Assembly (NCBI GenBank): GCA_030247855.1
Contig: JAPDRN010000030.1
Span: forward strand, 186,001 to 250,000
DNA from: Knufia peltigerae
Lineage: Eukaryota > Ascomycota > Eurotiomycetes > Chaetothyriales > Trichomeriaceae
Reading direction: 5' to 3'
DNA: 64,000 bases
This document shows, in pieces, positions 11,159 through 21,462 of this stretch (its first letter is position 1; each line of letters begins with the position of its first letter). The translations under genes and the position numbers were made by a program. The notes beneath the pieces are model-generated. The model was not told the origin of the DNA, did no database searches, and saw nothing but the letters and a program-made list of their open reading frames with translations.

Positions 11159-11853
11159 TTGTATGGTGGCCGACTCTTCTGTTTTTTCTCCTCGCGGCGG
11201 TGTTGATATCATTTTCTTGATTCTATTCGGCATAGCGAGGAGCGTTGGAATTGGCCGGCGGTATTGCTTCGGTGGTGAAAATGCACTGATGTTGATATCC
11301 ATAACCTAGGGGGCTTTTCTCTCTCTCGTCGAGTACCTTGTGCTTCCAGACACACTTTGATGTCACTGCTTTTATTGTTGACGGTATTTTTGACAGTAAT
11401 CTTTGGTACAACCAGAAGTACTATTCACGACACGTACCCGGGCTGGTTTTTGATCTCGGTATTGTGTATATGATGCTTCTCGTATTCGCACTACCTGTTG
11501 TGACTGAAAGAAGGTTTTTGGCTTTACCTAATTAATGGCCATTTACAGGTTGATCCCTTGGGCCTCCTTGTCGTCTTTAAACCCATTCTCCGCGCTGGAG
11601 CCTTCGGCTATCTCTCTTTAGAGCATTGGCAAAACGGTTCGTGTCGTTGCCCACCCATGGACCCTTGAAATGACCAATTATGCTGGTTCGAGTAAGTTTA
11701 AAACGATCTACCATACCCCGACGTTTGTAGTACGGAGTACATATATGGTTGAGTCCGCCCAACCTAGTTGCTTTCCATCCATACTCCGTATTGAAAATCC
11801 ATCTGTCATATCCAACTGGCAAAGTGAAAAACATCCGACGTCGTTTCCTCAAA
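11159..11853. other. Intergenic region, kinesin 3' / VOC gene promoter
   Basis: 695 bp. Two exact copies of the recurrent 9-mer occur in opposite orientation, TACGGAGTA at 11731-11739 and TACTCCGTA at 11782-11790, 64-123 bp before the next start codon. No gene is seen. Confidence 0.5.
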
Positions 11854-12503
11854 ATGACCACCACCAAATGGACACCTCCTCCCAATGGTCATCCTTGTTG
11901 GATCAATGTCTTTGCGACCGACGTTCAACGAGGTGAGGAGTATTCTCAACCCTTCCAACATCCCCCCTTTCCTTTTTGGTCTTTCCTTTTTTGTTTCCAA
12001 ATATCACTCACACGTTTGCATCTGTAGCACGTACCTTTTATCATTCGGTTTTTGACTGGAAATTCCGCGATTCCACCACACGTATGGACGGTACCGAGGA
12101 GGATCCCACGAAAATAGTTCACTTCTCCTTCGGTGACGGTTGCCCCGGAGGCGGGATCACCAAAGTCGATCAGGTCGTGAAGACCAACGGGAAAGGTGGT
12201 GTTGTTTTGTACTTGATGGTCGATGACCTGGAAGGGGCGATGAAGGTATGATTCTCTTACAGTTCTTACTTGGGGGATATCCCTTGGACACAAGTTTATT
12301 GGTTCGGGCGTGTTGTGCTTTGACGTCTGCTTGTCTAATTGCTGTATGACACTGACACCACCCTCCTTGGCCCGTTCTTGTAGAAAATCGTCGATGCAGG
12401 AGGTAAAAAAGTGACCGAGGTCGAACCTGAAGGGAAGTTTGCCTTGACACAAAATTTCGAGGATACCGAAGGGAATTATTTTGGATTGTATCAGATCAAG
12501 TAG
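11854..12503 (+). CDS. Glyoxalase-fold (VOC superfamily) protein
   Basis: Three exons, 11854-11932, 12028-12245 and 12384-12503, with introns of 95 and 138 nt, give 138 aa in exact phase. The protein reads as one glyoxalase/dioxygenase domain: INVFATDVQRARTFYHSVFDW at the first beta-alpha unit, a central GGGI and GGVVLYLMVDDLEGAMKKI helix, and EDTEGNYFGLYQIK at the end, where the family's EDPxGN(x)xGL motif sits. Such small VOC proteins include lyases, extradiol dioxygenases and resistance proteins; the conserved frame does not tell which reaction is catalysed. It precedes another VOC gene on the same strand but shares little sequence with it and has introns where that gene has none. Confidence 0.85.
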
Positions 12504-13457
12504 TTGATTTCCATTTACAAATCGCACTGACAAATTTCGATCTCTCTCTCTCTCTCTCTCTCGGTGGTCAATTGATTTTTCTTCTACATTTTGTGGCTCG
12601 AGTCCTCACCTACCGTCAGTCAGTCTTTGTCAAGGTTATCTGACTTTTGGTGAAGTTGTTGTTGAATACCCCCCCCTCCACACCCAAATGGGGCTAGAGG
12701 ATATTTTGTTATTCGCCTATCCTTCCCAGAGCGCGCCTAGTGCAAGGCCCCGATGCGCCCTAAAATTTGTAGCCGTGGATTATTAGTGGTTACGAATACG
12801 GGGAAGGGACCTAAGTCTGTATTCTCGGTCAACCACCTACGTAACCTTTTTCTCATTCAATTCGAGTTTGTTGTTACCCCGTTTACGTTTTGGCAAACAG
12901 AAAAAGGTACAGCATTCTATGAGTGACGGAGTATTATTACATCGTGCATTTCATGTGTTTTGACTTTTTACGGGATAGGCAACCATCCAAGGGTAAAACT
13001 ATTGAAATGCTCTATTTACTCCGTACTGCGTGTTTTTAAACTACCCATTCTACCCCCCCCAAGAAGGTATCATTGGAGCTATTCTTAAGTATTACCTTGT
13101 ACTTGTCCTCGGTTATCGAAAAGGTACAAGGAGACACGGTGAAAGGTCACCGCGCTTTCTCCCTTTTTAGATTGTTACGTTCCGTACTTCAATGTGCATC
13201 AGAAGTAATAAAAGGTTCTGGATGAGTACCCCAAGTTGTATCCTCTTTATCATCCTAACCTCACCTTTAGGGTATATACCCAAGTATCATCGTTATTGTC
13301 ACATTTCTGATACTATTTCTTACATTATAAAGAATCAAAATTGTCAATTGAAAGGTACTAGAAAACTATCTCTTATTACAACTACTACACGGTAACTCGG
13401 TACGCACTACTTGCCTATACTATACACGAGTACAAAAACAAAAAACAAAAAACAAAA
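12504..13457. other. Intergenic region between two VOC genes
   Basis: 954 bp, markedly AT-rich. It begins with a pure (TC)11 run at 12541-12562 and holds one exact TACTCCGTA at 13017-13025. A run of ATATAC and A-rich sequence (AAAACAAAAAAC) immediately precedes the next ATG. I find no gene. Confidence 0.5.
12541..12562. repeat. (TC)11 microsatellite
   Basis: Eleven perfect TC dinucleotides just downstream of the first VOC gene, probably in its 3' untranslated region. Confidence 0.9.
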
Positions 13458-13835
13458 ATGTCAATCACTTTCCACTCCGTCATTCCCATCCTACGCATCT
13501 TTGACGTTTCCAAGGCCGAGGAGTTTTATCGAGACTATTTGGGGTTCAAGACCGACTGGGACCATCGGTTCGAGGATGGTTTACCTCTGTACCGACAGGT
13601 TTCTAGAGGTGGACTGGTCCTTCACTTGAGCGAACACCACGGGGACGGAAGTCCGGGTGTACACGTCAGGATCGACATGACCGGCATCTCCGAGTTTCAT
13701 GCCGAGCTCAAAACGAAAAACTATCGTTACATGAAGCCGGGCCTGGACGACCAGAATTCTCCTTCGGGTCGGAGGGAAATGACGGTCATCGATCCCTTTG
13801 GAAATCAGTTGACATTTGTCGAGAAAGAACAATAG
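13458..13835 (+). CDS. Glyoxalase superfamily / bleomycin-resistance-like protein of bacterial type
   Basis: An intronless 125-aa frame. Its motifs are those of the bacterial glyoxalase-superfamily 'bleomycin resistance-like' proteins: IPILRIFDVSKAEEFY at the N-terminus, LGFKTDWDHRFEDGLPLYRQ, the very characteristic SRGGLVLHLSEHHGDGSPG, and VIDPFGNQLTFVE near the end. The His and Glu residues in LHLSEHHGD and the terminal Glu are candidate metal or ligand residues. Members of the fold bind and sequester or modify small toxic molecules; the actual ligand here is unknown. It has no introns, unlike the VOC gene upstream. The close match to a bacterial pattern suggests horizontal acquisition, which is an inference from motif memory and not a tree. 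The ATG at 13458 follows an A-rich leader and is the obvious start. Confidence 0.88.
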   Translation: MSITFHSVIPILRIFDVSKAEEFYRDYLGFKTDWDHRFEDGLPLYRQVSRGGLVLHLSEHHGDGSPGVHVRIDMTGISEFHAELKTKNYRYMKPGLDDQNSPSGRREMTVIDPFGNQLTFVEKEQ

Positions 13836-14141
13836 TAACGGAAAGTGACGACCATCAAAAGAAGCGAGGACACCGACAACGACAATCAATCTTTTGAACG
13901 TAACACCAGTTGTACACACGGGTAGAGTAGCGACGGGAGTCAGCAGGAGCGCCGAGTGTCTGGTGGCCTTGATGTCCGACCAACCAGACAGGGAGCACAA
14001 ATCAAGGATGTCGCGACAATTGGAAGTCTGGCAGATACAAGTATCATACAAAGTGTAAAGCTCATGTTCAAATGTTTGCAAGTTGATGAGGGAGGAGTAA
14101 CGTTGTAAGAATTGACATTCAACCACTCAAATATAAAGTCC
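13836..14141. other. Convergent intergenic region
   Basis: 306 bp between the bacterial-type VOC gene and the 3' end of the 825-aa membrane protein gene. Nothing recognisable. Confidence 0.5.
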
Positions 14142-16755
14142 TTAACCAAATAATGCGTCACAAACGTACAATCCCAACACCTTGGTATAGTGTACTTTGT
14201 TCTCGACAAGGTACAAGACCCTACGGTCTGCCTTGGGTTTCGGGCTTTGTTCCTCTTCCTCGTCGTCAAAGTCTCGCTTTCCCAGGTCCAAACACGCGAG
14301 ATACTTGAGATCCACACCATCATGGGCGGCGTAGTCCAACTCGGTGCCCTTGCGTACATCCAGCGTGATCAGATGTTCGCCAGTACTGCTGAGAACCTTC
14401 AGGATGATGAAACCACTCACGAGCATGGTGGAAAGTTGGGCCGGTACGTCGATCGAGAAACCGTCAGACCCGAGACCGTCGGGCTTCCTGGAGAACATGC
14501 CGTTGTAAGGGCCCCTCGTCACCACGGTGGTGTTTCGCTCGTCGTAGAGCAATTTCGTGAGGATGAACTGAGCGTCAACGCCGGTGACCTCGGCGAGATC
14601 CGAGACCGACTTGCACACCACCCGTCCGTGCAAGAAGTCGTGCCAGGGCCATTCCGTCACGTATCGGGTTTTGGCCACGATGAGAATCGCGCCGACAATG
14701 AGCCAGGTGAAGGTGGTGATCTGGAAAGGATCGACCCCGACGATTTCGTTCCGGACGACAAAAGGGATCGCCAGTCCACCGCCGAGGACAAGTGCGCAGA
14801 GCACCATGATCGCCATGATGTACCCTGTACATCGAACCGTCACCGAAGTTTCCGCAAAGACCCAAGACTGCATTCGTTTCTCCTCCTTGACGTATTGTTG
14901 GACAACTTGCATTTCCTTTTTCGTGTCGACCGGCTGGGATTGATCAAGCAAAGGGAGCTCTTGCCGGCAGGTCCTGTCGAGACCCAATTGTGTGCCCGCT
15001 GGTCTACGTCAGTTAAGCTGCAACGATTAGAGGACCAAAAACAAAACCACAAACATACCACGAATCCGTTTGGAGAACAGGTCGCCCGAGACGGGGATGG
15101 TCTCGGGATCATTATACCATTGATCCGTGAAGCCAAGTCGACGCTTCCGACTCAAGTAGTCTGCGGTCGCGACCACAAATTTGGCCTGGAAATGTTTCGG
15201 GGCAAACTGAAAAACAGGATCTTCTTCTTCCGAATTCACGGAGATGTTGCTGATCATCTTGAGCATCCGGTCGGAGACGTACGACGTCGAAAGTGAAAGC
15301 AGGATCAAAGTGGATATGACTTCGTCGGCGCTCGATGTTTGTAAAGACTTCTCGACCGTGTGTTGTTCCTTACGGCCCTCGGCCCATCGCCACCTGACCA
15401 GCGCTTTCTCTTGGCTATTGTCCGGCTGCTCATGTCTCTTGAGTGCTTCTACAACTTCGAGCAGGAGTTTGAGCACCACGTAAATGCAATTGATGCTCTG
15501 AGCTTGCGAGGTCGCAAACACATCTCCATCACGATCTGCGCTGAGGGTGGTCAGAGAATGGGAAAGGCCCACCTCGTAGACGACGGTACAGATCTCAAAG
15601 GTGCTAGGCGCTGTCAAGAACCACTGAGTAGAGTACAGGCCTAGTATACACGACCTGAAGATCGAATCAAGCCAGACTCGTACCATACCGTTGTAACTGA
15701 AGTAGAGTTGAGTTGCATCAGTTTCTTCATGAACATCATAGCCGTTTTCACCACCAGCCTCGGGTTTCCTGCTCGCACCGATTCGGATCCTGATGATCCG
15801 AAACATTTCGGTGTCTTCGGAAGCGTTCAATTGCTCGATAATCGCTTCTCCATCCGATAGAGCTTGTCTCGCATACGTAACTGGGTCGTGACAAAGCACC
15901 TTCAACTTGACGGCCCATCGAGCAAGAATGGCGATATTGACGCTCTTCCAAAACTTGCTCGATGCCAGGCGAAGCAAAACGCGGGCAACTGAGCTGGTGG
16001 CATAATCGATAAGGGCGAAATAAACCTTTGTATTGTCCGCTTCTGGTTCAATGCGGATTGGAATTCTAGGTTTGACCTTTTCATTTTGCTGGAATTTGCG
16101 CCTGAGGGTGCCCCTAGCTAACTTGAACTGTGATGCCGCCTTTTCCAACTCGATTCCGGCACGAGAATGCTCCAGGATCAAAAGCTGGTTGTCGTGAGAG
16201 ACTATTGCAAGGTTGCAAAGAATTTGATCTGCAAAATCCGATATGATCTTGAACGCTTCTGGTTTTGTGGTTCCGAGAATGTTGTCACTGTTGAAAATCA
16301 ATGGCGATTCCGAGACGCAGTCCTTAATCAAGCGTTTGACCTCAAGCCGTACGAGTCTCTTCTCTTCTTCTTTGTCGATGCCATAATTGAGAGTGTCATC
16401 GAATTTGGGCAAGTCTTCCAGCACCAGTGGGCCTCTTACGAATTTTTCATTCCAATTAGCCACCTCGAGGACATCCTCTTCATTTATCTCAAGCTTCCAG
16501 CCATTACGTGACATGACATTGGCACGTCTAGGTTTGAATGTTTGGGTATCGGCTTGAGGTCTTGGTTTCTTGTGGGACTTGAATCCTTTCTTTGCCCTTC
16601 TGACATCGAAGTGAGCTTGAAACATCATACAGGTCAAGAATGAACGACGTGTCTTTGAGAAAAGTTGAAACTCACCTGCTGATGTTTTCGAAGAAGCCAG
16701 ATGACACATGTTCTGAGCCTTCAGAATCTGCAACCTTTTCGTCAATGTCAAACAT
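14142..16755 (-). CDS. Protein of unknown family with two C-terminal membrane segments (825 aa)
   Basis: Three exons, 16755-16676, 16599-15059 and 14998-14142 (introns 76 and 60 nt), close to exactly 826 codons. I do not recognise a named domain. The first ~80 residues are basic and low-complexity (KKGFKSHKKPRPQ). Residues ~80-560 are a mixed alpha/beta or mainly helical region without obvious repeats. Near residue 590-680 there are two hydrophobic segments (YIMAIMVLCALVLGGGLAI and FTWLIVGAILIVA) separated by a short loop, followed by a ~170-residue globular tail with TRGPYNGMFSRK and an acidic patch (DFDDEEEEQ). The layout suggests a membrane-anchored protein with large soluble parts on both sides. 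It is divergently paired with an AAA+ ATPase gene. The second acceptor is the only one that restores the downstream frame without a stop. Confidence 0.72.
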
Positions 16756-18102
16756 GATTGTCCCAGGGGTATTTCTTGCTCAATGTACTGCTCTCAGTGT
16801 GGGAAGAACGCTACGATAGAAAAATGAAGTTTAGAAGCATTACTGATAGGTAGAGAGGAGTTCACGAAACATGTCCAGTACTTGTTTGTAAGATCACGAT
16901 TCGAAATATCCGACGGAAACCATGAATGCTACTCGGAACCTATTCTTGGGCCATGGCGTTCAGGCGGTCATGGACAGAGGATTGATACCGTGTACTTCTT
17001 CCAGGTCTTGAAGTAGACTTCCATGGTGAAAACATCTGCGCCACGATTGGCATCACCATATCTAAGGCTAATGCACGGTGAAATGGCCAAATGTCGAAAA
17101 GGCAGCCACTAAGCTGTGCGACAGCCTGATCGTTTCTTCTGGCGAAGTGCATCGGATAGCTAGTGCGGTAGGCCACAGTATGACATGCATTAATCAAGAG
17201 GAGCAGCCCAGCCTGACGGGGATCACTGTGACACAAAATGAGATGTTGATCGAGAATGGGCGAATTGATATCAGGAGTTTTGAGTCAGAGAAATTGCTTG
17301 GGGGGATTTTTCACTGCACCGTACAAAATTACGGTGCGTTTAGTGCACACTTGGTCTGGCTGAGACGATGTTAAAATCTTCGTCTGTGTAACTAAAACGA
17401 TGAAGACTTCTTGCAGTGAAACAATTTTTTCGAAAGTGGTTTGTACTCCATACTTCGCCTACAGACGAGTCTTTGCACAGGACTACATCTCAAGTCACTG
17501 CGGCCACGCGCATGTCATGTGTGACACACCCAGCCAAGAGCTAGCTACTGACCTACTGCAGGTGTCTCGCAGGCAGTGGCAGCCTTGGACGAATGATACC
17601 GCGCGCCCATCCTCTTTAGCGAGAATATCGACAGGGCTACAAGTAAGTCCATTGGGGGAATTGGGACATTGGTACGCGAGCCAACATCAAAGGAACCATA
17701 TCACACTTGATTCGTAACACCCGACGAGATGAATCCTGGTTTCGACTCCCCAGCCTTACCGCACCCCTTGACTCCCTACACAGCCTTCTTGAACTTAATC
17801 TGTATCTCTACCTGATACCAGGCATGCACAGCCTTCTCAAAAGTTCCGTTTGGCGAGCCGGAGTATGACTCGATTTGAGAGCCGGAGGCGATTCGGATAA
17901 GGGGCCAATATGTTATCATGTTTTCTCCGTGGTTTGTACTTTCCTGAACAGCACCTCGACAATTTCTCCCTGCATGATGCCAGGAGGACGAGACACTTCG
18001 TCGTGTCTCCGTAGGTAATGAAGCTCGCTTTTCCACCAAAACTCCCATGTACATCCGAACAAGCCTGCTCTTCGCAATTTCTTCAACATTCACAGACTCA
18101 TA
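16756..18102. other. Divergent intergenic region, unknown membrane protein / AAA+ ATPase
   Basis: 1.35 kb between divergent starts. Short open frames at 17078-17374 and 17400-17717 lack domain signals or splice continuations. I see no repeat or RNA gene. Confidence 0.5.
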
Positions 18103-20546
18103 ATGTCGGTAAATGATTACAAGAAAGCACGAGGTGCTCTGTCTAGCAAATTGGATGAAGAAGCAGACATTAGTAAAATCGAACTTGTCGACATCATTGA
18201 GACGGAAGGAAGATGGGGCTCGAGATCTACCATCACGCTCACTGCAGATATCCACAAAGCACGGCAAGACAAGGAACGATTCCAAGAATACGCTCTGATT
18301 CTCCGTCGTCTGAGAGATGAAGATGGCAAACCGCTCGCGACGAGACTCGAAATACAGTCGCCAATTATTCGAGCTGCTATTCAGGAAGTCTTGGGCGAGT
18401 ATCCTACCGTCAATATGGAGTCCAATCCTATCATCATCGAGAGACCTTACGCACCCCTCTACCACTATCGGAAGGAGCTGCGCGAGTATGCAATGCACAC
18501 GGATCGGACTAGGGAAGAAAAGGACCACATGTCTACTCTGATTCACTTCATGGACTTATACCTCCGCAAAGCCGAAAAGACGAATGAAAAACTCCTGCCC
18601 TCGGAACTCACCTCTCATAACTTATTGTGGACACTATATCGACCTGACGACGTAGTTATTGCTCGGAGAGACTATTTTACTGAAGCGTATGTGATCGAGT
18701 CCTGCTCAGTTGTCGAGTATCCCCAGGACAACGAGATGAAAATGCATATTACCCTGGTCTGTCGGTCATGGGACTACAATGGTGCGAGATTTGGCCCTGT
18801 CTCTAAGACTATAAATCTGAGGGGCTTCATTGGGAATAAAAAGATTTATGATCTGGACGTGTATCCTGTACAGTATCATCGAGAGCCCGATGGTCAAGAT
18901 ATCAGACGGAAACTGATCAACCGAGGCTTAAAATGGAGGAACATTGTGGAAGTGGCACATCGAGAATATGATGGTACGTCGGTTCAGGCCATTGGCTTCC
19001 GAGGAGAGCGACTGTCTCATTGATTAACGTGACTGCAGCAATATGCTGGACTGATCCTCTTACCCAAGCTGAAGAGGTTCGTCAAATCGAAGATCTTGTG
19101 CCGGTACATGTAGGTCAACTCTGCGGCGGGCGATGGTGGGGATGGTATACCTACTGACAACCTGTTAGACTAGTGGACGTATTATCCTAGACTATGCAAC
19201 ACATCAGCAAGCAAGGCCCCAGCTCGCGACGTTGTTGGCCAGGGGCAGCGCAACAAAAGCGGTGACCAAGGATGCAAAGGATGCGATCCCGGTCAATCAG
19301 GGAGATGACTTCTTGCTTAAAGTCGACGACAATTCCAAATCCAGCAAACGCGCAAGAAGCGAGTATGACGACAGATACCTGTCACATCCCAACGACGCTA
19401 CATACAAGATCACACATTCACAAGCACTTATCTGTCCAGCTCGCATCCGGGGATTTTCTCTCACCGACAAGATCTGGGCCTTTTTCCTCGTGGACGAGGT
19501 CAAGGATATAACGTGGGCGGAAGACTCGTTCACGACCCTTGAACTTGAACCGAGCGTCAAAAAGACCATCAGTGCTCTTGTTCACTCTCACGGCAAATCG
19601 AACAAAGTACGTGACCAGCAGGCTGACGACGTGATTTCTGGCAAGGGAAAGGGGCTGGTATTTTTGTTGACGGGTCCCCCGGGGCTTGGAAAGACATTGA
19701 CAGCAGGTGAGTCAAAGTTGCTTTTGCTTCCCTTCAAGTCATCCTCACCAACCACACCTCCTGCCCGTAGCCACACCTACCCTCGGATGACATATTTTTG
19801 ATTCTTCATGACAGAAAGTATTGCCGAAAACACACATCGACCATTATACGCCCTCACGTGTGGCGAGCTAGGTACCGACCCAGTCGAAACAGACCAAATT
19901 CTTCGTCGCATTTTTATCAGGGCCAAATCCTGGAATGCGATATTGTTGTTGGACGAAGCCGACGTATTTTTGGCCAAGAGGGAAAGAAACGACTTGCAAA
20001 GGAATGCATTTGTGTCTAGTATGCTTCTGCCTCTTTCTTATTCCACTCATCCTGGTAACCCAAAGGAGCGGATGAAAAGACTCTGCCATTGTTTGCTAAT
20101 ACTTTCTTTCCTTTATTATTCTAACAGTCTTCCTGCGTCTCATCGAATACTACGCCGGCATTTTGTTTCTCACGACGAACCGCCTCACTGAATTCGACGA
20201 GGCGTTTCAAAGCCGAATCCACCTCACCGTTCATTTCAAGCTGCTCGACGATGTCATGCGTGCCGCCATCTGGAAAAACCTCCTGAGCCGCTTCGACCCG
20301 GGTGGTCTGCCCGGGCGGTGGCATGCACAGATTCTCGCAAGGCTTGGCCGCGAGTACAGGATCAACGGGCGGGAGATCAAGAATCTGATAAGGACCGCAG
20401 CGGCACTGGCCGAGTTCGAGGGTGTGGCTCTCGATGAGACCCATTTCAAGACCGTGTACACGCTCAACACGACGCAGTATCGTGACGGTCTGGAGGTGTC
20501 TACTACTGCGGACCAAGAGAAGACTTCAGATCGGGGTCAGGGGTGA
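18103..20546 (+). CDS. AAA+ ATPase, fungal DUF7025-AAA type
   Basis: Five exons, 18103-18973, 19039-19109, 19169-19706, 19815-20018 and 20128-20546, give 700 aa in exact phase. The N-terminal ~470 residues resemble the fungal domain that precedes a single AAA module in a large ascomycete family (DUF7025-like). The AAA core has Walker A GPPGLGKT (483-490), Walker B ILLLDEAD (537-543), sensor 1 LFLTTNRL, and an arginine-finger segment FDEAFQSRI, followed by a helical lid ending in a polar tail. All motifs for ATP hydrolysis are intact. These proteins are presumed chaperone- or remodelling-type ATPases; no substrate is known. The second intron could use a donor at 19104 instead of 19110 (both in phase, differing by two residues); 19110 fits GTANGT better. 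It is divergent from the 825-aa membrane protein gene. Confidence 0.87.
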
Positions 20547-21092
20547 CGTGAGTAACCCAAAATTGGCGTCAGAGGTGACCCTGGATGAAAATACTGGACA
20601 CCAAGGTCACCGCAGGTGGTAGAGAGTCAAAAGAGCCGCAGGTTTAGACGGATTGACCTTGGTCGAACGGCGTCGAAGATCCCTGTGAAAAAGCTCTTCT
20701 GTCTGGATATGGTATTCTCGGTACGTGGAAGATGTACAATATGTATCCCGCTGTTACACTGGGTACGGACTACATCAGACAGAGATCAAGACAACTTATG
20801 TACGCCAAGGTCACGGTGCCATGGACGTTTTGATGTCATGTCTACCAAACACAAGAGTTTAAGATGAAAACAGCCAGTTTTGAATTGCCATTATGATGCT
20901 GCTGTTGCAGTTTGATGATGAAATAAGAAGAAAGTTCATAAAGTCGTCAGTCACCATTTCCTTTCCCCTTTCCTGGAAATTGAAACCCGAGACCACAAAA
21001 CAAACAAGACAGCAATACCGCCATCAACACCACCCGGACAGACAAAAGTCACGACTTCTACACCGTTTGAGGATCACTTCTCCCTTCTCACT
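20547..21092. other. Convergent intergenic region
   Basis: 546 bp between the AAA+ gene and the 3' end of the Mto1/ApsB homologue. An open frame that starts at 20893 runs antisense into that gene and is a shadow of its coding sequence. No gene is called. Confidence 0.5.
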
Positions 21093-21388
21093 TTACACTT
21101 CCAACACCCTTCCCCTCGATCTCAGCGCCCTTGCCTGTTTCGCACGGGTCAATTTCACCTCCTCTCCGACGATCCTGGCATCTCTCCACTGTTCTTCCAA
21201 ATTACTCATCCTTATCGCGGCCATGACGGCAAACACTCCGGCTCGGAACTTCTGGACCGGTTTCATTTTCGTCTCGTATCTGGACTTGTCGAGCGAGACT
21301 CCCATTTCGTTGAGGATACGTAGATCGACTTGGTTACTGTTGTATGAAGCTGTCAGCGTTCTGGTCTGTATAGAGGCGGCGGTGGTGG

Positions 21389-21462
<74 letters not shown>

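Noticed and set aside
14190..15296. 368-codon plus-strand frame
   Set aside because: Antisense to the 825-aa membrane protein gene, crossing one of its introns; charged low-complexity shadow without family motifs.
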